From Paguma larvata (Eukaryota > Chordata > Mammalia > Carnivora > Viverridae), in contig CM057843.1 of assembly GCA_030068075.1 (NCBI GenBank), forward strand, positions 16,139,370 through 16,203,369: a stretch of DNA of 64,000 bases, given 5' to 3'. The notes under the pieces are model-generated. The model worked only from the letters and a program-made list of their open reading frames with translations. It ran no database searches and was not told the DNA's origin. Made by a program: the position numbers and the translations under genes. Positions 12,735 to 24,554 of this stretch are shown here, one piece after another (within the stretch, counting starts at the first letter, position 1; each line of letters begins with the position of its first letter).

Positions 12735-12850
12735 AAACTGGGTTTTACCCAGTCCTCACTGTGCACCAGTCTCTGGGCTGGAGGCTTTATATATGTCATC
12801 ACTACCGACCGCTATTCCCAAGGCTCATAGGTCAGAGGATGAGTGGGATG
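12735..12850 (-). mobile_element. MIR fragment
   Basis: The stretch around ctgtgcaccagtctctgggc and tttatatatgtcatc resembles a reverse MIR 3' half. Diverged. Confidence 0.45.
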
Positions 12851-13904
12851 GCATTAACTTAACACCTGGTGTCCCTGGCGCTGAGGTGTTCCTGTTCCAT
12901 GTGAGAATCCTCCTCCTTTAAAAATATTTACCCCTAAAACTCAAAAATTTTTGAGTTCTCTACGGGGAGATGTTCCCTGGTCCCACGGCCCAGCCCTGGT
13001 TGACCCTTACGCTTCAGAAGCTCAATCTCCTCCCCACCCTTGGGTGGCTCCTGCTATCCTAAGTGTCCCCCAAAAGGCTGGCCTCTACCACTCTGCCCAA
13101 CCCACCACCACCCCTGTAGGCATTGTCTGCCTAATAGACATTCCCCTTGTGTTCCGGTACTTCAGCACTCACAAGGTAGGACGGTGGTCCAGAACTCTGA
13201 AAAGCAAGGAGAATGCTTCTATCCTATACCTAGACAGAGAACTCACAGCAGAGACACTCGCCCCCCAAAATATCTAATGGCTCTCACTTCATACACATAG
13301 CGCTTTGCCTCCACGGGATGTGGACATGCTACCAAAGTATCTGCTTTGGGATCGTTTTAAACAGTGGCGTGCTGGGAAACCAGTTGTCGAATGTTTAAAA
13401 GATAAAATATAGCCCAGCTGTGTAGCGTTTGCCGATTTCTATAGTGTAAATATCACCATCGTGGTCAATTTCAAGCTACCAACCTGATGTCTCTGAACAC
13501 AGAGTTAGGCTCTGTTGTGCCCAATAAGCAGTTAGAAGCAGACGTGCGCCCACCCCAGCACACCCTCGTGGACACGATTCACCGGCCACTGCCTTCAGCC
13601 ACACGCCTGCACGTTAGGAGTCTTACTCTCAGTGAAGACGCCCTGTTCCCTGATGAAGAATCCTCTCGGGACTCTGCCATGGCTCCCACAGCCCGGTGTC
13701 TCCTGTCCCCCACTCCCACGCCCTGCAAACAGATGGAACGTGACTTCGTGCCCTGAACATCCATGGTGAACAAGTTGAAGTTTGAACTTAAGCCTCTTCC
13801 CATATCCTCCTCACCCCTGTCCTCCTCAGCTTCCATTCGGCAGGCTAAACAAGCGGGCGTTTAGTGTCCAGAAATAAACGACCAGTTAAAAAAAAATAGG
13901 TCTC
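12851..13904. other. Unique sequence
   Basis: No repeat or gene recognised. Overlapping open frames on both strands at 12951-13836 show no family resemblance. Confidence 0.4.
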
Positions 13905-14110
13905 AGGGCACCTGGGTGGCTCAGTCGGGTGAGCATCCAACGTCACCTCGGGTCGTGAGCTCACGGTTTGTGGGTTTGGGCCCTGTGTCAGGCTCTGTGC
14001 TGACAGCTTGGAGCCTGGAGCCTCCTTCCAATTCTGTGTCTCCCTCCCTCTCTGCTCCTCCCCCCACTCACACTCTGTCTCTCTCTCTCAAAAATAAACA
14101 TTAAAAAAAT
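13905..14110 (+). mobile_element. SINEC SINE
   Basis: Starts gggcacctgggtggctcagt, with the body, CT run and an AAAAATAAA-type tail. Confidence 0.95.
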
Positions 14111-14326
14111 AAATCATTAAAAAATTAAAAAAATAAAAATGTCCCAGGAAACAATGTGCCCTTGCCTCTCCCCTCCCTGCCTCTCCCTGCCGAACTGGAG
14201 TTGGCCTTCCACTGTGTTTCCTTCAGAATGTGTCTCACTTGTATCAGTAGAAAAGAGATTTTTAAGTGTCACTGGGCGCCAAGTTTTCCTTCCTCTTTGA
14301 ACCCCATGTTGGGCCAACACGTGGAT

Positions 14327-14370
14327 TCTTTAACACTTTCTACAGTGTTAAAGTGTTTCTACAGTGTTTT
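14327..14370. repeat. Short direct and inverted repeat
   Basis: tttctacagtgtt occurs twice within 30 bp, and aacacttt / aaagtgtt can pair as a small hairpin. Probably incidental. Confidence 0.5.
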
Positions 14371-14639
14371 CCAGCAGTCCTAGGGGGCCACCTCCCTCTG
14401 TTCCCTTGGGGACCTCAGTCTCAGAGAGACGTCCCCTCGCCACCTAATGCAGAAGAGCCCTTGGGCTCATTAATGTCCTCCCTGCTCTGTTTCCTCCGCC
14501 GAAAGGAGCGCCACCTCAAGGGATAAGCGTTTGCTTGTGTGCTGTCTACCGCTTACCGCTGAACACAAACTTCAGAACAAGCAAACACGCTTCTGTTTTG
14601 TTTGCTGCGGTCTCCTTTACTGCCTAGAAAGGCAGTTTG

Positions 14640-14772
14640 ACTGCCTTGGCATCACCTGGGAACCTTTGAAAATCCCACACGCCCAGGCCACACCCCAAGT
14701 CGATTAAAACAGAACCATCGAGGGCAGGGACATGGGCGCTACTGTTTTTTGAAGTTTCCCCAGTTGATGGTT
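14640..14772 (+). mobile_element. MER5-like hAT-Charlie remnant
   Basis: The order ttggcatcacctgggaacct, ccacacgcccaggccacacc, gggcgctact and gaagtttccccagttgatgg follows the MER5A consensus. Diverged, no coding capacity. Confidence 0.75.
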
Positions 14773-14853
14773 AATTTTCTCGGCAAGGTGGTCGGGCTCT
14801 GGTGTCCAGTTGTTTGGTCAAACAGCAGTCTAAACGATGCTGTCAAGGTATTT

Positions 14854-15056
14854 AAAAATTTTTTTAATTTAATTCATTTATTTTGAGAGAGAGAGAGAGA
14901 GAAAGAGAGAAGGAGGGAGAGAGAGAATCCCAAGGAGGCTCCGCATTGTCAGCGCAGAGCCTGATGCAGGGCTCGAGCTCATGAACCGGGAGAGCATGAC
15001 TTGAGCCAAAATCCAAAGTCAGATGCTTAACTGACTGAGCCACCCAGACCCTGCCA
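14854..15056 (-). mobile_element. SINEC SINE
   Basis: Reverse copy with a long GA-rich stretch, ending gactgagccacccagaccct. tcaaggtattt flanks it at 14843-14853 and 15057-15067. Confidence 0.93.
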
Positions 15057-15233
15057 TCAAGGTATTTTTGAGAGGAAACTAACATTGAAAAGAATAGATT
15101 TTGAGTAAAGTGAAGTCTTACGTGGGGCGAGCTCATCCAATCAGTGGAAGCCTTAAGAGAAATGACTGAGGTCCCCCCCACCCTCTCCCACAAGTAGAGG
15201 GAATTTTGCCTCCAGACTGCCTGCCTTGGGAGT

Positions 15234-15337
15234 CACAACTTGTAATGTCGGCTCTTTCTGGAGTCTCCAGCCTGCCCTTCAAATTTTAGGCTTGCCAGCC
15301 CCACCATTACAAGCCAGTTCCTTAAGATAAATCTCTC

Positions 15338-15383
<46 letters not shown>

Positions 15384-15480
15384 TAGATATAGATATAGAT
15401 ATAGATATAGATATAGATATAGATATAGATATAGATATACATGCTGTTGGTTCTGAACCTCAGGAGAATCCTCACTAATA
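15234..15480 (+). repeat. Old interspersed repeat, 3' part, split by a GATA-type microsatellite
   Basis: Unique flanks (agccagttccttaagataaa before, ttggttctg through cactaatac after) match the reverse complement of the repeat at 23140-23690. Both copies therefore belong to one family with an internal tetranucleotide tract near the 3' end. I do not name the family with certainty; the ends look LTR-like. Confidence 0.7.
15336..15439. repeat. (AGAT)n then (ATAGAT)n microsatellite
   Basis: About a dozen AGAT units pass into hexameric ATAGAT units. Open frames that read LYLYLY or IYIYIY here are artefacts. Confidence 0.98.
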
Positions 15481-18190
15481 CACCCAGATTCCAAGTCTGA
15501 GAACTCATGACCCAAAAGAGGGTCCAAGGGCAAAGCAGGCAGTCAGTAAGTATGAATTTACTGACTCAGATGAATGGATATCTGTTCAATGAGTTTCCCT
15601 ACAATGCATAGAATATAATAGATTCTAGAAGACTGGTTCTCTGTGGCATCCAGACGCGAAAACACCAGAGCAGTCGGAAGGGATGGGATGGAGTCGGTTA
15701 CCAGAGTTAAGGGGCTTTGCCCAGGCACGGAGCTCAGCCACTGTCCGTCAATACAGCGGAAAATAGAAGAAGAGGCCTCATCTCTCGCACAGGAAGCAAA
15801 CAGCAAGTCGGAGGGCCAAGGGGGAATCCCATCTTTGAAATATGGTGGAAACAGGATTCTGCTTCTTTCTACTTTAAGAAACAAACATGAAATAGATGGG
15901 GAGCGATGCCGTTGTTGGCTGAAAGCGTGTTTCTAGAGGTTACATCTTGGGTGGATTAAGCATGAATGATGAGAAACCTTGGAAACACTGGAGGGTCAGA
16001 AGCATCCCATTCAGAAGAGCCTCCCGGGCCTATCTCCAGGAGCTATTCCCGATACCCACTGAGAGGACCAAAGAAAGGACCAAAGAAAAGGCTGAATCAG
16101 CTCACGACTACAGAAGAGGGTGACCCATAGGTTTGAATCTATAAGGGAACTCTCCAGGAAACAGGGTAATGGAGGGATTGAGAGAGAGCTTGCAAACCCA
16201 CAATTTGCCTTATCCGAAGGGAGAACCCTCTGGGGGAGCCCGCTGATGCTCAGAACCACGCCCTCAATGAGGACCTTTAAGCAAAAGAGAGGAAGGAAGT
16301 GTTGGCCTGGGAGCTTCTTCTGAGAATACTTTCAGCACCTGCGTCTTCCCAGGACCGGACTTCGAGGCGCACAGTCAGCATGGAAGAAGAGAGAGAGAGA
16401 GAGAGAGAGAGACTCAAAGCGGTCGCCCTGTGGGCTGTGCAGACAAGGGGGGCTCTGACGACTGGATGAGGCAGAAGCCACTTCCCACAGACTTCCAGCC
16501 CCGCAGGAGAGACCTGAAGTCTACTTCCGCCCCTCTCTGTTCTTCTGAGCATAGCGGCTTTGAACAGGGACCCTAAGGCTCTAACAAAATCCATCTCAAC
16601 TTCTCAAAGTGGAACAACATAGTTATCCGCACCCTGCTCCCAGCCCACAAGTCAGTGGCAAAATGAAAACCCAAAAATGAGGACTTGGAAAGGAATGCCA
16701 GCCCGCGCTTCCCCGCAAAAGAGACGGACTTCTAGAAACAAGAAAAGGATCACCGCAATTTCTAAGATTCTTAGAATAGGGGAATGAGGGGATGATCGTG
16801 GCAACACACAGAGAGACCCCCGCCAAGAGCTGATAATAACAAGAGCTGATAATTTGAGAAATATCCTTAGAGAGGCTCACATTTCGCTTTCTCCGTGAAA
16901 GTTCGGTCCTCTCTCGGGAAAAACAGGACACGCTGCATGGGGGGCGGGGAGGGTGAAGGGTAAGGGGGACAGCGCTAGGGTCTGGAAACAATAAAAAGAC
17001 AGGACGAAAATGTGCCTTGTAACAACAGCTTTGTTTTGCTTCAACACAATATGGCCTTTTCCAAAGTCCATCTTCCAAAGTTCATGTTCAAACACCAGAC
17101 AAGCTTCTTGTTTTTGTTGTGCTCAGTCACTGCGGGGCTTTCTCAGACTCTAAAATAAAATCTATAGGGGTTCGATTCAACTTTAGCTTCAAAAAATTGG
17201 TTTGGTTGGGTTTTGGCTGTTATTTATTAATCGATGTTTTTTGTCGTATTCACCAAGAAAAAAGCAAACCATATTTTCCCCAAAGCTCAGAAATCCGGGA
17301 GAGAACAGTAAGGTGAGAAACAGGAACCTGAAAATCATCTATGATTTGAGACAAATTATTGAGTAGACATCTTTACACCTAGAGAAAGACCTATAGACAC
17401 ACAGCAAAAGGCAACCCATGTCCATTCCGCAATCGGGACAGGGGAAATGAGAAATAATTGAGTTAGCAGATTACTAATACTAATGTTTAGACAACGGTAG
17501 AGAATCCACAAATGCTTTGGGGAATTTGCTAGCGTCTGAAATCCTGCACTCTGTTGTGTTTAAATGAAGCCTTTTTTTTTTTTTTTCCAAATGCACACAT
17601 TACCAGGAAGGAGAGACAGCACCAGGCCGTAATGGTTTAATACACTGTGTAGAGGAAAAAGGCCTAAAGAAAAAGCAGATGGTAACCCCTTTTGCAGGAG
17701 CCATATAATTTCATGGTGCATTTTCTCTTCATGGCTTCACTGAAATTCAAGCCCAGGGGCCAATTCTTTCTGGCACTGGGATGGGCTCCGGGGGCAGGGA
17801 GGAAGCAGCGGGGTGGGGGGGGGGGGAATCTTAACAAAAGGTGACGTAGTTACATCTCCCCTTCTTGGTGAATGTCCGCTGTTTCTTTGATTCACGGCTT
17901 TCGTCCAACCAGGGTCCGTGATGGTCACCTCAGCCCCATCTCTGCGGGTCGGCAATCCACCACGCCTCCATGTCACCTCAATCAAATCCCTGGAGATTGG
18001 TCTACTGCACCTTTTTGTGCGAGGTCGTACAAGTCCAAGGCCAGCGGCCAAGGTACAGATGGGTGAGCCTTTAGGTCAGGCCCTGGTCACTTAGGCTGTG
18101 GATGGTTACATTCCCCCAGAAGAGGAAATGGGTGGGTAGCTGATATAGTAAGTAGCACTCGGAAAATAAATGAACTGGATCCCTACAACC
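15481..18190. other. Unique sequence with small simple repeats
   Basis: Holds a GA dinucleotide run (16385-16412), a T run (17573-17586) and a G run (17809-17826). No gene or interspersed repeat recognised. The 151-codon minus-strand frame at 16623-17078 shows no domain. Confidence 0.45.
17775..17826 (+). other. G-rich tract, possible G-quadruplex
   Basis: Runs of G (ccgggggcaggg, then gcggggtggggggggg) give four or more G-tracts within about 45 bases. Confidence 0.5.
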
Positions 18191-18320
18191 TCGGTTCTCA
18201 ACATGTGGTCCCTACCCCAACACCATCCATACCAACTAGAAACTGTAGAAATGCAAACGCCCAGGCTCTGTCCCAAACATACTGAATCAGGTCCTCTGGG
18301 GGTGGGGCCAACAATCTCTC
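18191..18320 (+). mobile_element. MER5-like hAT-Charlie remnant
   Basis: tcggttctcaacatgtggtc, gaaatgcaaacgcccaggct and actgaatcaggtcctctggg, then a ggtggggcc segment, follow MER5A. It breaks off where the next SINE begins. Confidence 0.85.
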
Positions 18321-18550
18321 TTTTTTTTTTTTTTTAATTTTTTTGAACATTTATCTATTTTTGAGACACAGAGTGAGACGGTGCATGAGTGGGGGAGGGG
18401 CAGAGAGTGAGGGAGACACAGGATCCGAAGCAGGCTCCAGGCTCTGAACTGTCAGCACAGAGCCCAACATGGGGCTTGAACCCCTGAACCAGAAGATCAT
18501 GACCTGAACTGAAGTCGAAGGCTTAACCGACTGAGCCACCCAGGCGCCCC
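18321..18550 (-). mobile_element. SINEC SINE inserted in the MER5-like element
   Basis: Poly-T tail at left, body reversed, ending gagccacccaggcgcccc. Confidence 0.95.
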
Positions 18551-18646
18551 TACCATTTCTTTATAGATTTAAAGAAACTAGAAAAAAGATGAAAAGTTGG
18601 AAAAGAAAAAAAGCACAGTAAACCCACACGTACTCACCACCCAACT

Positions 18647-18861
18647 CCCCGGGTGGCTCAGTCGGTTAAGTGTCTGACTTCGGCTCAGGTCATGATCTCA
18701 CACTTCCTGGGTTCGAGCCCCACATCCAGCTCTGTGCTGACAGCTCAGAGCCTGGAGTCTGCTTTGGATTCTGTGTCTCCCTCTCTGTCTCTGCCCCTCC
18801 CCTGTTCATGCTTTGTCTCTTTCTGTCTCTCAAAAATGAATAAATATTAAAAAAAAAAAAA
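18647..18861 (+). mobile_element. SINEC SINE, head slightly truncated
   Basis: Begins ccccgggtggctcagtcggt, lacking the usual first bases, and ends in a 15-A tail. Confidence 0.93.
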
Positions 18862-19182
18862 AAGAATAGAATGTCACCTGAAACACACATCTCTGGTACA
18901 TGTCCCTTCCCAAGCACTTCTGCCTTCTCTCCTCAGGTTTAACCATCTGGTTATAATCTTAAACCATGAGCATCCAAATTTTAAACATTGAAGTGAAAGG
19001 AAATAGATCATATAACCAGAGGCTCAAGAAATACTTGCAAAAAAAATGGACAATGATTTGTTGTACTTTGTTCATATTTTATAGAGAAGTGTAACCCCTC
19101 CCCAAAAATGTGAAAAAGATATTTCTTGACCAAGTAAAACTTACTTCAGAGATGCAACAGATTTTCTTTGATAGAAAATCTA

Positions 19183-19880
19183 GTGACACATGGGTGGCTC
19201 AGTCAATCGAACATTCAAAACTTTTTTTTTAAATGTATTTATTTAAATTCAAGTTAGTGAACATACAGTGTAGTATTGGTTTCAGGAGTAGAACCCAGTG
19301 ATTCATCACTTACGTATGACACTCAGTGCTCATCCCAACAAATGCCCTCCTTCATACCCATCACTGATTTAGCCCATCCTCCCAACCCACTCTCCTCCAG
19401 CAGCCCTCAGTTTGTTCTCTATATTGAAGAGTCTCTTATGGTTTGCCTCTCTCTCTATTTTTTTCCCTTATTTTTCCTTCCCTTCCCCTATGTTCATCTG
19501 TTGTGTTTCTTAAATTCCACATATGGGTGAAATCATATGAAATTTTTCATTCTCTGCCTGACTTATTGCACAAAGCATAATACACAGTAATTCCAACCGT
19601 GTTGTTGCAAGTGGCAAGATTTCATTCTTTTGCTCACCGAGTAGCATCCCATTATATATATATATACACACACATACACGCCACATCTTCTTTATCCATT
19701 CATCAGCGGATGGACATCTGGGCTTTTCCCATAATTTGGCTATTGTTGATAGCTGACTTGATTTCAGCGCAGGTCATGATCCCAGGGACGTGGGATGGAG
19801 CCCCAAACTGGACTCTGTGCTGAGTGAGGGATTGGCTTAAGATTCTCTCTTTCCTTTCTCTCTCAAGTAATAATTTAAAA
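19183..19880 (+). mobile_element. SINEC SINE split by an L1 insertion
   Basis: The SINE 5' end (about 19183-19220, acatgggtggctcagtcaat) and its 3' part (19753-19880, from gacttgatttcagcgcaggt through the CT stretch) are continuous once the L1 at 19221-19752 is removed. Confidence 0.85.
19221..19752 (-). mobile_element. 5'-truncated L1 inside a SINE
   Basis: Poly-T at the left, then the reversed felid L1 3' UTR (acactcagtgctcatcccaa) and the end of ORF2 (acatcttctttatccattca). A TA/CA repeat lies at 19646-19670. Confidence 0.88.
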
Positions 19881-19889
19881 AACTCTATT

Positions 19890-20397
19890 ATTTCATGTTA
19901 ATAGGTTTAAGGATATAAAGTGTTCATTGATTGTGAAAATGCCTATAAGAAATATCAACAAATTTAACATTCATTTCTTGTTAAGGAAATATCCATCGTA
20001 GATTCCTTTTTTGGTGAAGTGTAGGTTACAGTAACATCATTTGACATTATTCTAAGGGACTAGTCAATGCAATAACCAAACAAAAATATAGTTATAAGGA
20101 ATCAAATCTTATTTATGGATGGTAAATCCCCAGAAAATCAAAGAGAACACACTAAAATTCATTAAAACTAAAAAGAATTCAGTAAGATGAGCACTGGTAA
20201 AAGCAAGATATAAAATTTTATAATTTTACACATATCAACAGTGGTTAAGTAGAAAATACAGTTTAATATAATTTAAATTTTAAATAAAAATATATGAATA
20301 CTTAAAAATGAATTTAAGAAAATGACATAGATTTACTGAGATACATTTCAAAATGGGTTTAAGTATAGAAAGATGACAAGTACTTAAGAGTAAATCT
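19890..20397 (+). mobile_element. Old, heavily diverged L1 ORF2 sequence
   Basis: AT-rich sequence with weak sense-strand resemblance to L1 ORF2 (the stretch around gcaataaccaaacaaaaata and aaaagaattcagtaagatga). No open frame. Confidence 0.5.
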
Positions 20398-20702
20398 GAA
20401 AAAGTTAAAAAATAGAACTACGCTACAATCCAGTAATTGCACTACTGGGTATTTACTCCCCAAGTACAAAAACACTAATTCAAAAAGATATATGTGCTCC
20501 ATTGTTTATTGCAGTATTATTTACAACAGCCAAATTATCGAAGCAGTCCAAGGGTCTATTGATAGATGAATGGGTAAAGAAGAGGTGATGTATATATATA
20601 ATGGAATATTATTCAGCCATAAAGATGAATGAAATCTTGCCATTTGCAACAACCTGGATGGAGCTAGAGAGTATAAAGCTGAGTGAACTAAGTTAATCAG
20701 AG
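20398..20702 (+). mobile_element. L1 ORF2 3' fragment
   Basis: Clear L1 sense sequence: ttgcactactgggtatttac, tattgcagtattatttacaa, ggaatattattcagccataa, tggatggagctagagagtat. It runs directly into the purine tract. Confidence 0.9.
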
Positions 20703-20784
20703 GAAGGGAAAGGAAGGAAAGGAAGGGATGAAGGAGAGAGAGAAGAAGGGAAGATGAAAGGAAGGGAGAAGGAGAGAGGAAAAG

Positions 20785-20846
<62 letters not shown>

Positions 20847-20999
20847 GAGGGAGGGAGGGAGGGAGGGAGGGAGGGAGGGAGGGAGGGAGGAGGAAGGAAG
20901 GAAGGAAGGAAGGAAGGAAGGAAGGAAGGAAGGAAGGAGGAAGGGAAGGAGAGAGGGAAGAAGGGAAGATGGAAGGAAGGGAGAAGGAGAGAGGAAAAG

Positions 21000-21058
<59 letters not shown>

Positions 21059-21091
21059 AGGAACGAAGGAAGGAAGGAAGGAAGGAAGGAA
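20700..21091. repeat. About 390-bp polypurine compound microsatellite with internal duplication
   Basis: Blocks of GGAA, GAAA, GGGA and GGAA units with almost no pyrimidines on the plus strand. The marker gaagat followed by ggaagggagaaggagagagg occurs at about 20750 and 20965, so a unit of about 215 bp is duplicated. The 209- and 147-codon frames across it are low-complexity artefacts. Confidence 0.97.
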
Positions 21092-21739
21092 GACCAAGGA
21101 AGTGTCATCTCCCAATTGTGGGGATCTAGCTGTAAGCAAATACATAGCAAGAAGACTTACTGCTAAGTTGAGTTTGAGGTTTTACTTTTTAACATAAAAT
21201 TTACAAGTGAATTCTGAAAATAAACTAAATTGGAGCCTTAGAATGATCTTTGTAGCACTTTCTATTATCTGAATGTGAGCAGAAAAATAAATGCCGGGGT
21301 TTCCATCAGTGAGGTAGGGGATGAAAGAACAAATATACTTCCTAATAAAAGTTAAAACAATGATAGAAATCATACATCTGAATTTAAATCATGTCATAAG
21401 TCATACTTGCTTGATATACCCGTTATTGTGTAAAGATCATGAATCAGAGTTATTCTGAAGCTAACTTCTGTTTGCTTAACAGTTTTGATTTTGTTTGCTT
21501 GTTTTTGTTTTTGCCTTTGCCCTGAGATGGGAAGTCCTCTGGCAGAAGTTTTTCTTGAGTCAAGAACTTATGGGTAAAGAGGAGTTCAGTACATAAAAAG
21601 GGGGCTGGGATTCTGGGCAGAAGATTCTAAAAAGACAAAATAGTACATGGAAACTTGGGGAGAGGGCATGGTCATTTCAAAGAACTGAAAGTATCAAAAC
21701 TAATCAGTTCTGAAACAAATTAAAATGATAGCACTACTT
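21092..21739. other. Unique sequence
   Basis: AT-rich; no repeat or gene recognised. Confidence 0.4.
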
Positions 21740-21885
21740 ATCTCAACGAGGGATGGGAGGCGTGGCCAAAGCAGTACTCAAGAGGAAGATGTATAGCCTC
21801 AAATGAATTATTGAAAAAAAAAATACTGAAAACAAGTAAACTAAGGATTCAACTCAAAAAGCTGGGCACAGTAAAGTTTAAATGT
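21740..21885 (+). mobile_element. Old L1 ORF2 fragment
   Basis: gggaggcgtggccaaagcag, tactcaagaggaagatgtat and agcctcaaatgaattatt follow the L1 segment just after the endonuclease domain (AAKAVLRG region). Confidence 0.7.
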
Positions 21886-22695
21886 AAAAAGAGGCAATTT
21901 TTGCTCGATTAAAAATATTATTATTGCTTGTAGTTGAGTTTTAATCAAAAACCAATTTTTTAAAGATGAGTCTAAAAGTATAGGTTTTTTTTTCCTTAAA
22001 CATTTGAACAAAAAGATTGTTTTTTTTTACAATCCAGTAATTTTATCAACACTCACAGTATCCATTTACTCAATTTTTGATTAATTAAAATTTAAATTTG
22101 TTAAACATTTACTCTAAAGAGCTCATATTTATAAGCTTGACTAACTGTCCTCAAATAATTCAGATTACAATCATAATTTCCATACAACTGATTCGTTTAA
22201 GCACTTCAACCCTTATAGCAAATCAAGCTTATATATCTAAGAGGCACTTAACTCTTAAGTTTAAAAAATACAAACTGATAAATTTAATAAATTAAATTAT
22301 CTTAGACCTTTCAAACACCTAAAAATCAAAGTATATACCAAGAACTGCAATGATTATGAAAAATCATGCTACACTTGAATTTAATCTCACATGGGGTCTA
22401 ATTATTCCTACTTAATTATTCCTATTGATTTAACTAAACAGAAGGAACAGACTTATCACATCACAAGGTGAGGTTATGAATTTGGGTCATGAGTTAAAGA
22501 TGTGGGGTTGGACAAAATCCTGAAATGTTTTTGGGAATTCGAGCTTTGCATATTAAGCTGGGCCCCATTCTGTAGGTAGAGACATGCTTGCCAGGTCAAA
22601 GAGGGTTTTTGATGGACACCTCTCCTCTGGGACTTCTCCAGTCACTTAAGTTTCTTTGTTTCCAAGATATTGTCTTTTTTTTTTTTCCTGAAATG
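21886..22695. other. AT-rich sequence, nothing recognised
   Basis: Very AT-rich with several T runs. No open frame above about 65 codons. Confidence 0.4.
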
Positions 22696-22706
22696 ATCTC
22701 TTCTTT

Positions 22707-22925
22707 CATTTTTTTTAATGTTTATTTATATTCGAGAAAGAGAGAGAGAGACAGAGTGTGAGCAGGGGATGATGGGCAGCGAGAGAAGAAGACACAGAAT
22801 CTAAAGCAGGCTCCAGGCTCTGAGCTGTCAGCACAGAGCCCAATGCCAGGCTCAAACTCATGAACCACGAGACCATGACCTGAGCTGCAGTCAGACGCTT
22901 AACTGACTGAGCCACCCAGGTACCC
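22707..22925 (-). mobile_element. SINEC SINE
   Basis: Reverse copy ending gagccacccaggtaccc. atctcttcttt is duplicated at 22696-22706 and 22934-22944. Confidence 0.95.
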
Positions 22926-23139
22926 TAAAAATTATCTCTTCTTTAAATTAAAAATCGTCTCTTTGCCCTTTGAGTTTTAATTGTCTCTTCTTGACATTCA
23001 AGCCTTCTCATTTCCATTTTGGGGATCTTTGAGATCATCCATGTTGCAATTTTCCAACTCTTGAGACTTTCCAACTCTTCCGGGTTCGTAAGTTCCAAGG
23101 TGAACACGTTTGAGCTCTGAGATCTAACCCATTGTATAA

Positions 23140-23210
23140 CTGTATTAGTCAGGGTTCCCACAGAAACAGAACCAACAGAATACATGATAGACAGATAGAT
23201 AGATGGATAC

Positions 23211-23266
<56 letters not shown>

Positions 23267-23690
23267 GCATGAGAGATTTATTATAAGAATTGGTTCATGT
23301 GGTTATGGAAGCCAAGAAGTCATACTGTCTGCAAGTTGGAAAACCAAGAAAGCTGATGGTGGAATTCAGCCAGAGTCTGAAATCTCGATAACCACAGGAC
23401 TACTGCGGTAATTCCTGGAGTCCAAAATTCCAATATCCAAGGTTAGGGAAAAATGGCCATCCCAGTTCAAGAAAAGAGAGCAGACCGTTCTTCTTTCACC
23501 TTTTTTTCTTTTTCTCTTTAGGATCTTCAGGATTGGATGATGCCACCCACACCGGCAAGGGTGGATCTTCTTCACTCAAATGTTAAACTCTTCCAGAAAC
23601 ATCTTCACAGGCACTCCCAGAAATAATGTTCTACCACCTATCTGGGTATCCTTTAGCTCACTCAAGGTGACAGATAAAATTAACCATCAC
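23140..23690 (-). repeat. Old interspersed repeat with internal GATA microsatellite
   Basis: Longer reverse-oriented member of the family at 15234-15480. Its 3' end is gtattagtcagggttcccac on this strand, then the microsatellite, then gagagatttattataag, and it ends near gataaaattaaccatcac. Ancient mammalian repeat, LTR-like ends, exact family uncertain. Confidence 0.7.
23188..23268. repeat. (GATA)n / (GACA)n microsatellite
   Basis: Tetranucleotide tract, mainly GATA, ending in GACA and GGCA units. Confidence 0.98.
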
Positions 23691-24554
23691 GGTAAACGTT
23701 ATATCATCTCTTGTGGCAAAACCTAGAACGCATTAGATTTTCATGTGAGCTCTGGCACATATTCGAATGCAGCATTTATATAGTTTATGTTGTCCAAAAG
23801 ACATTATTTTCTGTGAATTTTATCGGAAAACCATGAATAGTGGACTTCGCATGATCTATTCTCTAAAGCGTCCTAAATTCTCAGGGTTCCCACAGACCTA
23901 ATTTGCATCAGTTAACCACAATTACTGCGTGCATTGTGATCTCTCAATTATCATAACTTGGATAAGGGATGGGTGTCGAAAGAGGCTGTAAGCTGGCCCC
24001 TCTGTCACATCAGCTCTGTGCCATATACCCCGATGTCCAGGCCTACCCTGATTTTCTCCATGCTAAAGCCTGGAATCAATTACTTCCCAAGGAACCTTGG
24101 CTGCGGCTTGCTGAGTATCAGTGCTAATGCCCAACACCGGGTCCCAATGTGTGTCTATGATGATCCCACGTGAGATGAGGACTAGGGAAAGACACCACTC
24201 CTAGATTTCCTTTATGATTGAGAAAAAAAAATTAATTCTCTTCTGAAAGGGAAATTCATGTTGATGTTCCATTGTAACTAATTTTACTAAGTTCTAATTC
24301 AGTCTTGTTCTCCCATAATTTTTTTACTACCCCCCATTTCTAGCAACCAGCTTCTCCACAGCCATGTTTTATCAAGTTTAATATACCATGTGTTTAAATT
24401 GTAACAGCATTTAAATCTTAGGAACATTTGTTTTCTAAAATATACTTGGAGATGCTTAAATTTGTAACCCTCTCACCTAAACTAAAGCTGCTGCCGTACT
24501 TTTTATAATCCTTTTATGTCTCATTTACCGTCATTCTATAGTTTACACTGTTGA
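23691..24554. other. Unique sequence
   Basis: No repeat or gene recognised. Confidence 0.4.

Noticed and set aside
15336..15439. CRISPR-like regular repeats
   Set aside because: They are tetra- and hexanucleotide microsatellites without spacers, in a mammalian genome.
16623..17078. 151-codon minus-strand frame
   Set aside because: No family resemblance, no homologous second exon nearby, and average length for chance in this composition.
20521..21197. Frames of 147-209 codons reading KERKKERK or SFLPSFLP
   Set aside because: Translation of the purine microsatellite. The same holds at 26050-26472 and 55601-55933.
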